Positions 62,685 through 64,000 of a stretch of DNA of 64,000 bases are shown here, piece by piece; within the stretch, counting starts at the first letter, position 1, and each line of letters starts with the position of its first letter. The notes under the pieces were generated by a model. That model worked only from the letters and a program-made list of their open reading frames with translations, did not search any database and was not told the DNA's origin. The translations under genes and the position numbers were made by a program. The DNA comes from Thermodesulfobacteriota bacterium (GTDB taxonomy: Bacteria > Desulfobacterota_D > UBA1144 > Nemesobacterales > UBA2774), in contig JBFMCV010000002.1 of assembly GCA_040754335.1 (NCBI GenBank), positions 248,001 to 312,000 of the forward strand. Direction: 5' to 3'.

Positions 62685-62829
62685 ATTAATCCCGTAACTA
62701 TCCTTCATTACACAATATATCGATCGAGGCATTTTCTGCCTTTGCTAGGGGGATAATTCCCGTTATCCTATTGCGGGTACAAAATCCTACAAATCGACTT
62801 CCAGATACGAATTCAGAGCGGAGCCGCCG

Positions 62830-64000
62830 ATGACAGCAGGTGTTAATGAGAGGCTTGTCTTAAAGGGAAATTGCCATAGAGTAAGGAGACGCGCGCGGAT
62901 TTCGGTCATGTCGGCGTTCCTTGCCGTCGTTCTGGGTATTATGGTAGTTTCATGCCAGAGAGAGGAGAACAAAATGGATAACGAAAGGCTGAAAAAAGAG
63001 ACCTTGAACGGAATAACCAGGTACGAGCTCGACAACGGGATGACGATAATCCTCGAGGAGAACCATTCCGCGCCCGTCGTTGCGGTGAACGTATGGGTAA
63101 AAACGGGGAGCGCCTGCGAGACGGAGGGGGAATACGGTCTCGCCCACGTGCACGAGCACATGGTTTTCAAGGGGACCGACAAGAGGGCCGTGGGCGAGAT
63201 AGCGAGGGTCATAGAGGGGAGCGGCGGGGACATAAACGCCTTTACCTCGTTCGACGAAACGGTCTACTACGTGGTGATAGCGAGCAGGTTCATGGATACA
63301 GCCCTCGACGTGCTTTCGGACGCCATGGAGAACTCCGCGTTCGACCCGGACGAGCTCGAGAAGGAGCTCGAGGTCGTGGTCGAGGAGATAAGGCGGGGGG
63401 AGGACAACCCCGGGAGGAACCTGAGCGAGAAGATGTTCTCGACTGCCTTCACGGAGCACCCATACGGCAGGCCGATAATCGGGACGGAAGCCGGTGTGAA
63501 GAGCTTTGACAGGAATAAGGTCACGGACTTTTATCACAAGTGGTACGCGCCCAACAACATGGCGCTCGTCGTGGTAGGCGATTTCGATACGGCTAAGATA
63601 GAGCCAAGGCTGGAGGAGACATTCGGAAGGCTCCGCAGCAGGGAGCTGCCCGAGTGCAATATAGCGGAAGAGCCCGGACAGAAGGGGATGAAGGCTTTCG
63701 TGATCGACAAGCCGCTCCAGGAAGGGTATTTCTCCCTCGCCTTCCACATACCTAACGCGAAAGGCGAGGACACCCCGGCCGTGGACGTGCTCGCCAACAT
63801 ACTGGGCGGCGGTGAGAGCTCGAGGCTCTACAGGAACATAAAAGAGGATAAGGGCCTTACTAGCAACATATACGCCTACGCATACACCCCGATGAGGGAG
63901 GGCATCTTCGCCGTGGGCGGGACACTCGACCCTTCTCAATCTAAGGAAGCGCTCAGGGAAATTATGAAAGAGGTTATGAGGCTCAAGTACGAGCCCGTCG
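62830..64000 (+). CDS. M16-family zinc peptidase lipoprotein, partial at right edge
   Basis: At least 390 residues; the stop lies beyond the window. HVHEHMVFKG is the inverted HxxEH zinc motif of M16 (pitrilysin) peptidases, and the third ligand lies in ELEKELEVVVEEI. RYELDNGMTIILEENHSAPVVAVNVWV is the usual start of the domain. The N-terminus is a lipoprotein signal ending in MVVSC (C42). I start at the ATG at 62830 with GGAG upstream; the ATG at 62908, 26 codons further on, would shorten the signal. Probably anchored in the outer membrane, facing the periplasm. Many bacteria carry tandem M16 lipoproteins. Confidence 0.9.
   Translation, partial: MTAGVNERLVLKGNCHRVRRRARISVMSAFLAVVLGIMVVSCQREENKMDNERLKKETLNGITRYELDNGMTIILEENHSAPVVAVNVWVKTGSACETEGEYGLAHVHEHMVFKGTDKRAVGEIARVIEGSGGDINAFTSFDETVYYVVIASRFMDTALDVLSDAMENSAFDPDELEKELEVVVEEIRRGEDNPGRNLSEKMFSTAFTEHPYGRPIIGTEAGVKSFDRNKVTDFYHKWYAPNNMALVVVGDFDTAKIEPRLEETFGRLRSRELPECNIAEEPGQKGMKAFVIDKPLQEGYFSLAFHIPNAKGEDTPAVDVLANILGGGESSRLYRNIKEDKGLTSNIYAYAYTPMREGIFAVGGTLDPSQSKEALREIMKEVMRLKYEPV

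Overview
This window reads as a chromosomal segment of a GC-rich, Gram-negative (diderm) bacterium with a deltaproteobacterial/Desulfobacterota-like gene order. The diderm reading rests on a complete RND-adaptor-TolC efflux set, lipoprotein signal peptidase, PilT and phosphatidylethanolamine synthesis. The gene orders ilvB-ilvN-ilvC-psd-pssA and nnr-tsaE-lysC-cimA are ones I associate with Geobacter-type genomes; this placement is inference, and no rRNA or tRNA gene is present to test it. Codon use favours ATA and AGG. Genes are mostly housekeeping, in short operons separated by gaps packed with dispersed repeats. I see no insertion sequence, prophage or CRISPR array.

Layout. 1-1.8 kb: 5' end of a bisphosphate nucleotidase, a CPBP membrane protease and an MBOAT acyltransferase. 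1.9-8.7 kb: an efflux island, with permease, adaptor and TetR repressor on minus, TolC-type channel on plus, and a perfect palindromic operator between. 9-14.2 kb: thioredoxin, a helical unknown, a retropepsin-like protease, MgtE and a cyclase-family hydrolase. 14.6-18.5 kb: a minus operon of gluzincin-TPR membrane protein, lspA, riboflavin synthase and shikimate kinase. 19-22.3 kb: CorA, a DUF3147 protein and a divergent ECF sigma/anti-sigma pair. 22.7-28.1 kb: a nitroreductase-like unknown, an IHF/HU protein, peptide deformylase, a PEBP protein and a lipoprotein carrying a thaumatin-like domain. 28.4-31.9 kb: aminotransferase-pgk-tpiA-secG, in which the pgk product lacks several catalytic residues. 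32-36 kb: ferredoxin, endonuclease III, a YhcC-type radical SAM protein, a Bax-inhibitor-1 protein and a secreted unknown. 36.5-40.6 kb: a DCC protein, a GNAT-aminotransferase fusion and three tandem YIP1-family proteins. 40.8-45.6 kb: nnr-tsaE-lysC-cimA. 46.2-47 kb: two paralogous small zinc-finger-like proteins. 47.1-50.8 kb: a radical SAM/SPASM protein, an AT-rich orphan gene between long inverted repeats, and cysS. 51-57.8 kb: a FabL-like reductase, ogt-pgpA, cinA-recA-pilT, tsaB and a DUF465 protein. 57.8-64 kb: ilvBNC-psd-pssA and the start of an M16 lipoprotein peptidase.

How they work together. cimA with ilvBNC points to isoleucine synthesis through citramalate. psd and pssA make phosphatidylethanolamine, and pgpA serves phosphatidylglycerol. 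tsaB and tsaE belong to tRNA t6A synthesis. MgtE and CorA are both magnesium channels.

The parts least explained by known biology are: the AT-rich gene inside 41-bp-identical inverted repeats at 48.2-49.3 kb; the degenerate phosphoglycerate kinase; the thaumatin lipoprotein; the acyltransferase-aminotransferase fusion; the paired zinc proteins; and a family of roughly 100-bp repeats whose terminal palindromes sit exactly at gene stop codons.
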